A DNA stretch of 64,000 bases, from contig NZ_JABSNP010000004.1 of assembly GCF_013294115.1 (NCBI RefSeq), positions 62,001-126,000 of the forward strand. The letters run 5' to 3'. This DNA is from Hymenobacter caeli. GTDB lineage: Bacteria; Bacteroidota; Bacteroidia; Cytophagales; Hymenobacteraceae. Within the stretch, counting starts at the first letter, position 1. Each line of letters begins with the position of its first letter. Positions 8,672 through 16,004 of this stretch are shown piece by piece. The position numbers and the translations under genes are program-made. Under the pieces are notes generated by a model. The model saw nothing but the letters and a program-made list of their open reading frames with translations, ran no database searches and was not told where the DNA came from.

Positions 8672-10123
8672 ATGGACGCTACCCCCGCCGCCCTGGCCCC
8701 GCCGGCTGCCGCCGCTGCCCCCCCGTTTCAGGCCCAGTTCGAGGCGCTGCGCCGCCGGGCCCCGGCCCTGCGGGCCGAGGACGTGGCCGCCCGCCGCGCC
8801 CGCCTGCGCCGGCTCAGCGACTGGCTGGGGGCTAACCGCGCGGCCATCCAGGCGGCGCTGTACGCCGACTTTCGCAAGCCCACCGCGGAAACCGACATCT
8901 CCGAAATCTGGGCTTCGCTGGTCGAAATCAAGCACACCGCGGCCCGCCTCAAAAAGTGGATGGGCCGCCGCCGGGTGGGCACGCCGCTGGCCCTGCTGGG
9001 CACCCGTTCGTGGGTGCAGGTCGAGCCCAAGGGCGTGGTGCTCATCATCGCCCCCTGGAACTACCCGTTCTACCTGGCCGTGGACCCGCTGGCCTCGGCC
9101 ATCGCGGCGGGCAACGCCGTGGCCATCAAGCCCGCCGAGCAGACGCCCGCCACCTCGGCCTTGCTGCGCCGGCTGGCCGAAGAACTGTTCCGGCCCGACG
9201 AGGTGCTGGTGCTGGAGGGCGGCAAGGACGTGGCCACCGCGCTGCTGCGCCTGCCCTGGGACCATATTTTCTTCACCGGCTCGCCCGCGGTGGGCAAAGT
9301 CGTGATGCGGGCCGCCGCCGAGCACCTCAGCGGCGTGACGCTGGAGCTGGGCGGCAAGAGCCCGGCCATTGTGGACGCCACCGCCAACCTGCGCGACGCG
9401 GCCGAGAAAATCGTGTGGGGCAAGTTCCTCAACGCCGGCCAGACCTGCGTAGCCCCCGATTACCTGCTGGTGCAGCGGGCCGTGCAAGCGCCGCTCCTCG
9501 AGGAAATGAAGGCCGCCATCGGCCGCTACTACAACCCCGCCGGGGCCGGCATCAAGGCCTCTGATTCCTACGCCCGGGTGGTGAACGCGCACCACTTCCA
9601 GCGCCTGGCCGCCTTGCTGGAAGACGCCGAGACGCGCGGGGCCACCGTAGCCGCCGGCGGGGCCCTCGACGCGGCCCAGTGCTACCTCGAGCCCACCCTT
9701 TTGACGGACGTGCCCGCCGGGGCCGCCGTGCTCGAAGAAGAGATTTTCGGGCCCCTGCTGCCCGTGCTGGCCTTCGACGAGCTGAGCGAAACGGTGGCCT
9801 ACGTCAACGCCCGCCCCAAGCCGCTGGCGCAGTACATTTTCACCGCCAGCGCGGCCAACCGGCGCTACCTGCTGGGCAATATCTCGGCCGGCGGCGCGGC
9901 CGTGAACGAAACCATCCTGCACCTGGCCCACCCCGACCTGCCCTTCGGCGGCGTGGGCAACTCCGGCGTGGGCAAGGCCCACGGGCACGCCGGCTTCCTG
10001 GCCTTCAGCAACGAGAAAGGGGTGCTCACGCAGCGCGTGGGCCGCACCGCCCTCAAGGCCATGTACCCGCCCTACACCAGCCGGGTGAAGCGGCTGATTG
10101 GCTGGCTGGTGGCGTATTTGTAG
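8672..10123 (+). CDS. Aldehyde dehydrogenase (class 3-like)
   Basis: About 483 residues from the ATG at 8672; the open frame extends upstream but only into low-complexity sequence. The NAD-binding region has APWNYPFYLAVDPLASAIAA and the glycine block GSPAVGK. The catalytic Glu is in ELGGKSPAIVD and the catalytic Cys in NAGQTCVAPDYLL. The C-terminal hydrophobic stretch (RLIGWLVAYL) fits membrane-associated ALDH3 enzymes that oxidise fatty aldehydes. It is divergent from the PAP2 gene. A GTACCTTGCC sequence around 8607 may be its -7 element. Confidence 0.92.
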   Translation: MDATPAALAPPAAAAAPPFQAQFEALRRRAPALRAEDVAARRARLRRLSDWLGANRAAIQAALYADFRKPTAETDISEIWASLVEIKHTAARLKKWMGRRRVGTPLALLGTRSWVQVEPKGVVLIIAPWNYPFYLAVDPLASAIAAGNAVAIKPAEQTPATSALLRRLAEELFRPDEVLVLEGGKDVATALLRLPWDHIFFTGSPAVGKVVMRAAAEHLSGVTLELGGKSPAIVDATANLRDAAEKIVWGKFLNAGQTCVAPDYLLVQRAVQAPLLEEMKAAIGRYYNPAGAGIKASDSYARVVNAHHFQRLAALLEDAETRGATVAAGGALDAAQCYLEPTLLTDVPAGAAVLEEEIFGPLLPVLAFDELSETVAYVNARPKPLAQYIFTASAANRRYLLGNISAGGAAVNETILHLAHPDLPFGGVGNSGVGKAHGHAGFLAFSNEKGVLTQRVGRTALKAMYPPYTSRVKRLIGWLVAYL

Positions 10124-10145
10124 GGCCCCGGGGGAAGTACCTTTA
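10117..10145 (+). promoter_or_regulatory. Promoter of the Uma2 gene
   Basis: TTTG at 10117-10120, a 17-nt spacer, then TACCTTTA at 10138-10145, one base off the Bacteroidota -7 consensus. The ATG follows 8 nt later, so the mRNA would have almost no leader. Confidence 0.55.
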
Positions 10146-10153
10146 ACGGGTTA

Positions 10154-10765
10154 ATGACAACGACTATGGGACACGCCGAACTGCAAACGCGCCGCTACAC
10201 CGCCGAGGAATATTTCGCGCTGGAAGCGGCCAGCGAGGTGCGCCACGAGTACTTCGATGGCGAAATATTTGCTATGGCGGGGGCCAGCAAGTCGCATAAC
10301 TTATTGGCCCAAAACGTAGCCTCAGGCCTGCGGGGGGGCCTACGTGGCAAAGGGTGTCAGGTATTTATGGAAGACGTGCGCTTGGTGGTGAAAGAAAATA
10401 ACCACTACGCCTACCCCGACGTGCTGGTAAGCTGCGACCCGGACGACCGCCGCGATCCATACTTGGTACGCCAGCTGGTGCTAATCGTCGAGGTCCTATC
10501 ACCTTCCACCGCTGAGTACGACCGGACGGAGAAATTTGCGCAGTACCAAAAGCTGCCCAGCCTGCGCCACTACCTGCTGGTGTCGCAGACGGCCTGGGTG
10601 GTGGAGTGGTTTCGGCGCGATGAGGTTGGGCAGTGGATTTACACGCTATTGAGCGAGCCGACCGACGTGCTCGAAATCCCGGACCTGGGCCTGCACCTGC
10701 CGCTCGCTGAGCTGTACGACGACACCGACGTGGCCCCGCTGCGCGTAGCCCCCCTGGCGCAGTAG
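10154..10765 (+). CDS. Uma2-family (DUF820) putative restriction-like endonuclease
   Basis: The protein has 203 residues. It opens with YTAEEYFALE and EVRHEYFDGEIFAMAG, typical of Uma2 proteins. The PD-(D/E)xK-like core is PDVLVSC ... VLIVEVLSPSTAEYD ... EKFAQYQKLPSLRHYLLV. Such proteins are abundant in Cytophagales and cyanobacteria; most are uncharacterised and are assumed to be nucleases, often mobile between genomes. It has less extreme GC than the genes on either side, with several TTA and ATA/ATT codons, which fits acquisition. A short SDR gene follows 14 nt downstream and may be cotranscribed. Confidence 0.85.
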   Translation: MTTTMGHAELQTRRYTAEEYFALEAASEVRHEYFDGEIFAMAGASKSHNLLAQNVASGLRGGLRGKGCQVFMEDVRLVVKENNHYAYPDVLVSCDPDDRRDPYLVRQLVLIVEVLSPSTAEYDRTEKFAQYQKLPSLRHYLLVSQTAWVVEWFRRDEVGQWIYTLLSEPTDVLEIPDLGLHLPLAELYDDTDVAPLRVAPLAQ

Positions 10766-10779
10766 CCTGGCGCGGATTC

Positions 10780-11574
10780 ATGATGACGAGCTTTAACAAC
10801 CAGGTGGTTTGGATAACGGGCGCTTCCTCCGGTATCGGCGAGGCGCTGGCGCGGGAGCTGGCCCGGCACGGGGCCCGGCTGGTGCTCTCGGCCCGCAACG
10901 CCGACGCGCTGGGCCGCGTGCAGGCCGCCTGCGCCCCGGCCGAGGCCCTGGTGCTGCCGCTCGACGTCAGCCAGCCCGACCAGTTCGCCGCCGCCGTGGC
11001 GGCGGTGTGGGCCCGCTACGGCCGCCTCGACCTGCTGATTAACGCCGGCGGTATCAGCCAGCGGGCCCTGGCCCTGGACACCGCCCCGGCCGTGGACCGC
11101 CGCCTGATGGAGGTGAACTACTTCGGCACGGTGGGCCTCACGAAGGCCGTGCTGCCGCGGCTGCTGGCCCAGGGCAGCGGGCGCGTGGTGGCCATCAGCA
11201 GCCTGGTGGGCAAGTTCGGCACGCCCTACCGCAGCGCCTACGCGGCCTCGAAGCACGCGCTGCACGGCTTCTTCGATTCGCTGCGGGCCGAGCTGGCGGG
11301 CACCGGCGTGGGCATCACCATTCTCTGCCCGGGCTTCATCCACACCAACGTGTCGGTGAACGCGCTGGCCGGCGACGGCCAGCCGCTGGGCACCATGGAC
11401 GCGGCCACGGCCGGCGGCCTGGCCCCCGCGGAGTTTGCCCGCCGGGCGGTGCGGGCCCTGGCCCGGGGCGTGCGCGAGGCCAACATCGGCGGCCGCGAAA
11501 CCTACGGCGTGCTGCTCAAGCGCTGGGTGCCGGGCCTGTTTGCGCGGCTGCTACCCCGGGCCCGGGTGCGCTGA
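10780..11574 (+). CDS. Short-chain dehydrogenase (DltE/DHRS7-like SDR)
   Basis: The protein has 264 residues. It has the Rossmann glycine motif WITGASSGIGEALAREL at the N-terminus, the NAGGIS segment, and the catalytic Ser region ISSLVGKFG followed by YAASK. The C-terminal part (CPGFIHTNVSVNAL) matches the membrane-associated DHRS7-like SDR group. The substrate is not evident. The tandem ATG codons at 10780/10783 are both possible starts. Confidence 0.88.
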   Translation: MMTSFNNQVVWITGASSGIGEALARELARHGARLVLSARNADALGRVQAACAPAEALVLPLDVSQPDQFAAAVAAVWARYGRLDLLINAGGISQRALALDTAPAVDRRLMEVNYFGTVGLTKAVLPRLLAQGSGRVVAISSLVGKFGTPYRSAYAASKHALHGFFDSLRAELAGTGVGITILCPGFIHTNVSVNALAGDGQPLGTMDAATAGGLAPAEFARRAVRALARGVREANIGGRETYGVLLKRWVPGLFARLLPRARVR

Positions 11575-11589
11575 GGGCCCCGGCCGGGT

Positions 11590-11597
11590 TACGTTTG
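11590..11597 (+). promoter_or_regulatory. -7 box (TACGTTTG)
   Basis: Exact match to TAnnTTTG, 22 nt before the ATG of the lipoprotein gene at 11620. The -33 element is unclear. Confidence 0.5.
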
Positions 11598-11619
11598 AAG
11601 CCGTTGGGTATGAAGCCGT

Positions 11620-12333
11620 ATGGTAATTACTCGTGCATCGGTTTGCGGTTGGGTCCTGGCCCTGAGCGGCTTGTTAACCGGCTGCGGTGCGCCGGAAGCG
11701 GAAGTGGATTTTGCCCGGCCTTTCCCGGCCAACGCGCCGGACTTGCACGAATTTCCCGCCCGGTGGCAGGGGCAGTACGCCGCGGCCAATGATACCGCGC
11801 TTCACTTATCCGTTAGCCACCGGCTATTGGTGAGCCAGCGTGCTTTTAGCCTGCTGGTTACGGCGCGGCAGCTCGATTCGATGGGCCTCTCGCCGCGCGC
11901 CGACCAAGGGCAGGGCCCCAGCGGCGTGGGTTACCAGGTGCAGGCCGTCGGGGCCGATTCCGCTCGGCTGCGCTGGCAGGAGCAAGACACCCTGGCTGCC
12001 CTGGGCCCCCGCACGAAGCTGCGGCGCTACCAGCGCCGGTATTACCTCAGCACCGCGGGCCCAGCCGATTCGACGGCCTGGACGGTGCAGCGGCGGGCGG
12101 CGGCGGATGGCCGGTTTTCCCTGCAAGGCTTCAACCCCGACACCCTGCGCATCCGGGCCCTGGACCCGGCCACGGTGCGGCTGCGGCGCAACCAAGGCAC
12201 CCTGTACTTTACCCTCGACCCCCGGCCCGGCCGCGCCACCCGGCAGGTGCACGGCTACGACGGCCTGTGGCTACCGGCGGGCGAGTACCAGCGCCAGGAG
12301 CGAAATGGGCAGAAAAACGCGGGAACACTTTAG
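11620..12333 (+). CDS. Hypothetical lipoprotein
   Basis: The protein has 237 residues. The N-terminus is a lipoprotein signal: a hydrophobic run followed by LLTGCG, with the Cys at about residue 21. The rest is a soluble, probably beta-rich domain with paired Arg/Tyr-rich strands (KLRRYQRRYYLST) and a final HGYDGLWLPAGEYQR segment. I do not recognise a family. It is convergent with the next gene, with only 11 nt between them. Confidence 0.65.
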   Translation: MVITRASVCGWVLALSGLLTGCGAPEAEVDFARPFPANAPDLHEFPARWQGQYAAANDTALHLSVSHRLLVSQRAFSLLVTARQLDSMGLSPRADQGQGPSGVGYQVQAVGADSARLRWQEQDTLAALGPRTKLRRYQRRYYLSTAGPADSTAWTVQRRAAADGRFSLQGFNPDTLRIRALDPATVRLRRNQGTLYFTLDPRPGRATRQVHGYDGLWLPAGEYQRQERNGQKNAGTL

Positions 12334-12344
12334 CTTGAGCGCCG

Positions 12345-12761
12345 CTACGGCCGGGCCATTTCGGCCTGCACCTGGGCTTGCTTGGTTTTGAATTCGCTGT
12401 ACTTGGCCGGGCCCATAATCTTCTGTAGCTCGGCCTGGGAAGAGATGTTGATGCGCTTGAGGGCGGCGGCCAGCTCGGGCGATTGGGCGGGGTGCTGCTG
12501 GCGGGCGGCGTTCACCTGCTCCACGGTGCCCCTGAGCACGCCGCGAATGCGGTCGGTCTGGTCGGGGGTGAGTTTGAGGACCGTGGTCATGGCATCGGCC
12601 AGGTCGCGGGCGGCGGCCACGGGCGTGGGGGCCACGGGAGCCGGCGCGGGGGCCGCTTCCGTCACCGGGGCCGGGGCTTTGGCGCGCTTGTGGAAGATGG
12701 AGCAGCCCGAAGCCGTCAGGCCCAGGGCCAGTACTAAGGTGGAAAGACGAGCAGAATGCAT
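12345..12761 (-). CDS. Hypothetical lipoprotein, DUF4168/Spy-like helical domain
   Basis: About 138 residues from the ATG at 12761, which gives the signal LVLALGLTASGCS with a lipobox Cys at residue 18. An Ala/Pro linker precedes a helical domain, LKLTPDQTDRIRGVLRGTVE and AELQKIMGPAKYSEFK, similar to proteins that regulate or sense aggregation in the periplasm (LTxxQ helices). Upstream on this strand a TTTTG, then TATTTTCC just before the ATG, may be a promoter producing a nearly leaderless mRNA. The exact role is unknown. Confidence 0.6.
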   Translation of the reverse strand: MHSARLSTLVLALGLTASGCSIFHKRAKAPAPVTEAAPAPAPVAPTPVAAARDLADAMTTVLKLTPDQTDRIRGVLRGTVEQVNAARQQHPAQSPELAAALKRINISSQAELQKIMGPAKYSEFKTKQAQVQAEMARP

Positions 12762-12884
12762 AAGCGGGAAAATAGCAATACCCGCATGGTTACGCAAAAA
12801 CCACTCCTGAGGACGCTGCCCACCCAAAAAACCGGTTTTGGGGCCCCCTGGCTACCGGGCCCCCGGGCCGTTGGGGCCGCAGTT

Positions 12885-13268
12885 TCAGCGGGTGTCGAGG
12901 GGGATGCGGATGGCGGGAATCAGCGCCCGGTTATTGACGCGCAGCGCCTGGCGCTCCAACTTGCGGCGGCGGTGCTGGTATTTGTCCCTTAGGTAGCCGC
13001 CGTAGTCGTGGCGGAAAAAGCTGTCGAGGCGGACCGCTTTGACGGAATCAACGCGGCTGTTGGCGAGGTGGCGATTCTTGCCCGTGCGCTGGCGCCGGGC
13101 CGCGGACCGGTTGGTGCGCTCCTGCACCAAAATGGCGCGCAGCCGCAGGCGGTGCTCAGCATCCGTGGCGCTGAGGAGGCCGCGCACCCCGCCGCCGCAG
13201 TTGCCAAACAGCAGCAGCACCAGCAGCGGCAGCAACGGCAGGTAGGGCCAGGGCGGGCGGTTCGTCAT
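12885..13268 (-). CDS. Hypothetical small protein with N-terminal anchor
   Basis: About 127 residues from ATG 13268. It begins with a hydrophobic segment (YLPLLPLLVLLLFG) followed by a strongly basic region (RSAARRQRTGKNRHLANSR and HRRRKLERQ). It is probably membrane-anchored with a cationic exposed part. No family was recognised. The start was chosen at the ATG because the upstream extension is antisense to nothing recognisable and Pro/His-rich. Confidence 0.5.
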   Translation of the reverse strand: MTNRPPWPYLPLLPLLVLLLFGNCGGGVRGLLSATDAEHRLRLRAILVQERTNRSAARRQRTGKNRHLANSRVDSVKAVRLDSFFRHDYGGYLRDKYQHRRRKLERQALRVNNRALIPAIRIPLDTR

Positions 13269-13291
13269 CGGTGGGGCGTAGAATGCTGGCC

Positions 13292-15313
13292 CTAAGCTAC
13301 CACCCGCCGCGCGGCGGTGCCGAGCCGGTCCGCTTGGGGCCCCAGGCTGGCCTTGAGGCCCTGGGCCGTGTGGTGGGCCAGGGCCATGATGGTGAGCATG
13401 GGGTTCACGCCCGAGCACGCCGGGAAGGCCGCGCCGTCGGCCACGTACAGGCCGGGCAGCTCCACGGTTTCGCCGGTCACGCGCACGGGGTGGGTGGCGG
13501 CGTCGCCGCCCATGCGGGCGGTGCTCATCTGGTGGGCGCTGTAGAGGCCGAACTGGTTGGGCCGCCAGCCCAGGGCCGGTAGCCGGGCCAGCCGCTCGGG
13601 GTGGCGCAGGGCCCCGTTTTCGGCGTGCAACGTGGGCAGCGTGCCGTGGGGCAGGTAGATGGTGCGGGCCCCGGCGGCGGCGTGGATTTCGGCCGCCGCC
13701 GCCACCCCGGCCAGCATATTGCCCCGGTCGAAGTCCGACAGGGCGTAGTCAATCAGCGGGGCCCCGTGCTTGTCCACGCGCACGCGGCCGCCGTCCCGGT
13801 CGCGGGTGAGGACGATGAACGAGCCCAGGTGGTCGGCCCCGGCCATCAGGGCGCGGTGCTGGGCCCCGCTTTGCCAGGGCAGCACGGTGCTCAGCAGGCC
13901 GGGGTGGGTGGGGGGCGTTTCGAGCTTCGCCCCGAAGTTGGTGCCGTGCAGGCGGGTGTAGGTATCGTTCACCACGCTCATGCTGGGGCCGTGCCACGAG
14001 TGCATGGGCCAGGGGTAGCGGGCCCCCACCACCACCGTGGGGTGCAGGTGCAGGTGGCGGCCCAGGTGCGGGTGGCGCAGGCCCGAGCGCAGCAGCAGGG
14101 CCGGCGTCTGGATGGCCCCGGCGGCCACCACCACGCAGCGGGCCCGCACCCGCACGCGCACGGCGGGCCCGTCGGCGGGGGCGTACACGGCCTCGGCCCC
14201 GGCGGCGCGGCCCTGGGCCCGGGTGACGCGCTCCACCCGGGCATCGGCCAGCAGGCGGGCCCCGTGGCGGGCGGCCAGGGGCAGGTAGGTGGTCAGGGTG
14301 CCCTGCTTGTGGCCGTGCCCATCGCCGAGCGAGGAGTAGCCCAGCGCCCGGAAGTGGCCGTCGGAGCCGTCCACGCCCCGCTCGTTGCGCGGAATCAATT
14401 TTACGTCCTGGCCCAGGCGCTGCGAGCCGTCCCACAGGGCCTGGTTCTGGCCGTTGTGGCGGGCGTAGTCGGTGTTCACGCCCAGGGCCCCGCTCACGGC
14501 GGCGAGGCTGCTTTGGAAGTCGGGGCCGAGGAAGTGCGGGGCGTTGTGCTCGCGGGCCCATTCTTCCAGGATATAATCGGGGGTGCGGAAGGCCCCGGCC
14601 CAGTTCACGGTGGTGCCGCCGCCCAGGCAGGCCCCGGCCAGGATGCCGATGCCGCCGTCCTGGGTGCCCAGGGTGCCGCGGGCGTCGTAGAGGGCCCCCA
14701 TCATGTCGGCTTCGCGCTGCGTGAAGTCGCGCCCGTGGTAGTAAGGGCCTTTTTCCAGCACCAGCACGTCGAAGCCGGCGGCGGCCAGCTCGCCGGCCAC
14801 CACGCCCCCGCCCGCCCCGGAGCCCACCACCAGCACGTCGCAGTCGTAGGTCGTGTCCACGCGGGGCCGCAGGGTTTCCAGGGGCCGGGGGGCGTCGGCG
14901 GGGGCGTCGGCGGGGCCGGGGTAGCCCAGGGCGGCCCAGGCGGCGGGGCGGCCGGGGCGGCTGCCGCCGTAGTACAAAAACAGGCACAGCTTGCGCAGCG
15001 CCTGAAACCCCTTGCGCAGCGGCGGCAGCCGCGAGGCGGCCCAGCTTTGCAGCAGCTGCTCGCGCTGGGCGGCGCTGAGCTGCGCAAACGGCCGCAGGGG
15101 CCCCAGCCACGTGAGGCCCAGCGCGGGCCTGGCCATCAGGTCGAGCAGCTGCCCAAACTCGGCCTGGGCCCCGGCGGGCTGGGCCCGGATGGCGGCCGCG
15201 AACTGCTCCAGGTCCACGCCTTCGGCCCCCGACGGCAGGCCGGGCGCGGGCGGCAGAAACGTGTCGGCCACGGCGCGGAGCGTGGCGGCGCGGGCGGGGG
15301 TGAGCTGGAACAT
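13292..15313 (-). CDS. GMC-family oxidoreductase (long-chain alcohol oxidase-like)
   Basis: About 673 residues from ATG 15313. Residues 1-150 form a helical N-terminal domain (LRAVADTFLPPAPGLPSGAE) like that found ahead of GMC oxidases of the fatty-alcohol oxidase group. The FAD-binding motif VVGSGAGGGVVAGELA follows, then LGGGTTVNWAGAF, VVVAAGAIQTPALLLRSG, and the C-terminal HQMSTARMGGD ... VADGAAFPACSGVNPMLTIM with the catalytic His/Asn region. It probably oxidises a long-chain or sterol-like alcohol using FAD. It is divergent from the thioesterase gene, so the two may share a control region. Confidence 0.88.
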   Translation of the reverse strand: MFQLTPARAATLRAVADTFLPPAPGLPSGAEGVDLEQFAAAIRAQPAGAQAEFGQLLDLMARPALGLTWLGPLRPFAQLSAAQREQLLQSWAASRLPPLRKGFQALRKLCLFLYYGGSRPGRPAAWAALGYPGPADAPADAPRPLETLRPRVDTTYDCDVLVVGSGAGGGVVAGELAAAGFDVLVLEKGPYYHGRDFTQREADMMGALYDARGTLGTQDGGIGILAGACLGGGTTVNWAGAFRTPDYILEEWAREHNAPHFLGPDFQSSLAAVSGALGVNTDYARHNGQNQALWDGSQRLGQDVKLIPRNERGVDGSDGHFRALGYSSLGDGHGHKQGTLTTYLPLAARHGARLLADARVERVTRAQGRAAGAEAVYAPADGPAVRVRVRARCVVVAAGAIQTPALLLRSGLRHPHLGRHLHLHPTVVVGARYPWPMHSWHGPSMSVVNDTYTRLHGTNFGAKLETPPTHPGLLSTVLPWQSGAQHRALMAGADHLGSFIVLTRDRDGGRVRVDKHGAPLIDYALSDFDRGNMLAGVAAAAEIHAAAGARTIYLPHGTLPTLHAENGALRHPERLARLPALGWRPNQFGLYSAHQMSTARMGGDAATHPVRVTGETVELPGLYVADGAAFPACSGVNPMLTIMALAHHTAQGLKASLGPQADRLGTAARRVVA

Positions 15314-15378
15314 GGGGCGGGAATGTTGGGCAGGAAAAGGTACGCCAATTCTGGCAAAGTAGTAGGCGTGCCGAGCAG

Positions 15379-15411
15379 TTTGGGCCCTGCCGGGCGGCCC
15401 TGGTACCTTTG
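15379..15411 (+). promoter_or_regulatory. Bacteroidota promoter of the thioesterase gene
   Basis: TTTG at 15379-15382, a 21-nt spacer, and a perfect TACCTTTG -7 box at 15404-15411. The ATG is at 15416, so transcription would start at or next to the start codon (leaderless). Confidence 0.7.
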
Positions 15412-15415
15412 CGCC

Positions 15416-15940
15416 ATGTCCGACCTTGTGCAAACCCCCGAATCCAGCCACCGCGTCCACTTCCAGGACTGCGACATGCTGGGCCACCTCAACAACGCCC
15501 GCTACCTCGACTACTTCCTCAACGCCCGCGAAGACCACGCCGCCGCCCACTACCAGCTGAACATGGGCGAGCTGGCCCGCGAGCAACAGGCCGCCTGGGT
15601 CATCACCAAGCACCACCTCAGCTACCTGCGGCCGGCGCGGCAGGGCGCGCAGGTGCGCATTCGCAGCCAAATCATTCACTACGACAACTCTAACCTGGTG
15701 CTGGAAATGCAGATGCGCGCGGCCGACGGCCTGCGCCTGCTGGCCCTGCTGTGGTCGGAAATGGCCTTCGTGACCACCCCCGCCGGCACCCGCACCGACC
15801 ACTCCAACGCCCTGATGGACCTGCTCGACCAGCTCGACGTGGAGGCCATCGACTACGATCCCGACGGCTTCGACGAGCGGGTGAAAACCGTGCGCCAGGA
15901 ACTCAAGAAGCAGCGCCGCGCCGCCGGCAGCCCCGAGTGA
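15416..15940 (+). CDS. Acyl-CoA thioesterase (4HBT hotdog fold)
   Basis: About 174 residues. The catalytic region HFQDCDMLGHLNNARYLDYF matches the 4-hydroxybenzoyl-CoA thioesterase family (Asp and HxNNxxY). HHLSYLRPARQGAQVRIRSQ is the following strand block. It probably hydrolyses acyl-CoA in the cytoplasm. The ATG at 15416 is fixed by the promoter immediately before it; the frame upstream is an antisense shadow of the GMC oxidase. Confidence 0.85.
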   Translation: MSDLVQTPESSHRVHFQDCDMLGHLNNARYLDYFLNAREDHAAAHYQLNMGELAREQQAAWVITKHHLSYLRPARQGAQVRIRSQIIHYDNSNLVLEMQMRAADGLRLLALLWSEMAFVTTPAGTRTDHSNALMDLLDQLDVEAIDYDPDGFDERVKTVRQELKKQRRAAGSPE

Positions 15941-16004
15941 GGGCCCCGCCCGGGCCAATTGGGCGTACATTTCCGGTTCTTATTTATTATTGTTCCTTCC
16001 CATT

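Noticed and set aside
8438..9988. N-terminal extension of the PAP2 gene
   Set aside because: It is antisense to the aldehyde dehydrogenase; the signal peptide starts at 8437.
13601..15415. A long plus-strand open frame ahead of the thioesterase ATG
   Set aside because: It is antisense to the GMC oxidoreductase and its translation is low-complexity; the thioesterase start is set by the promoter at 15404.
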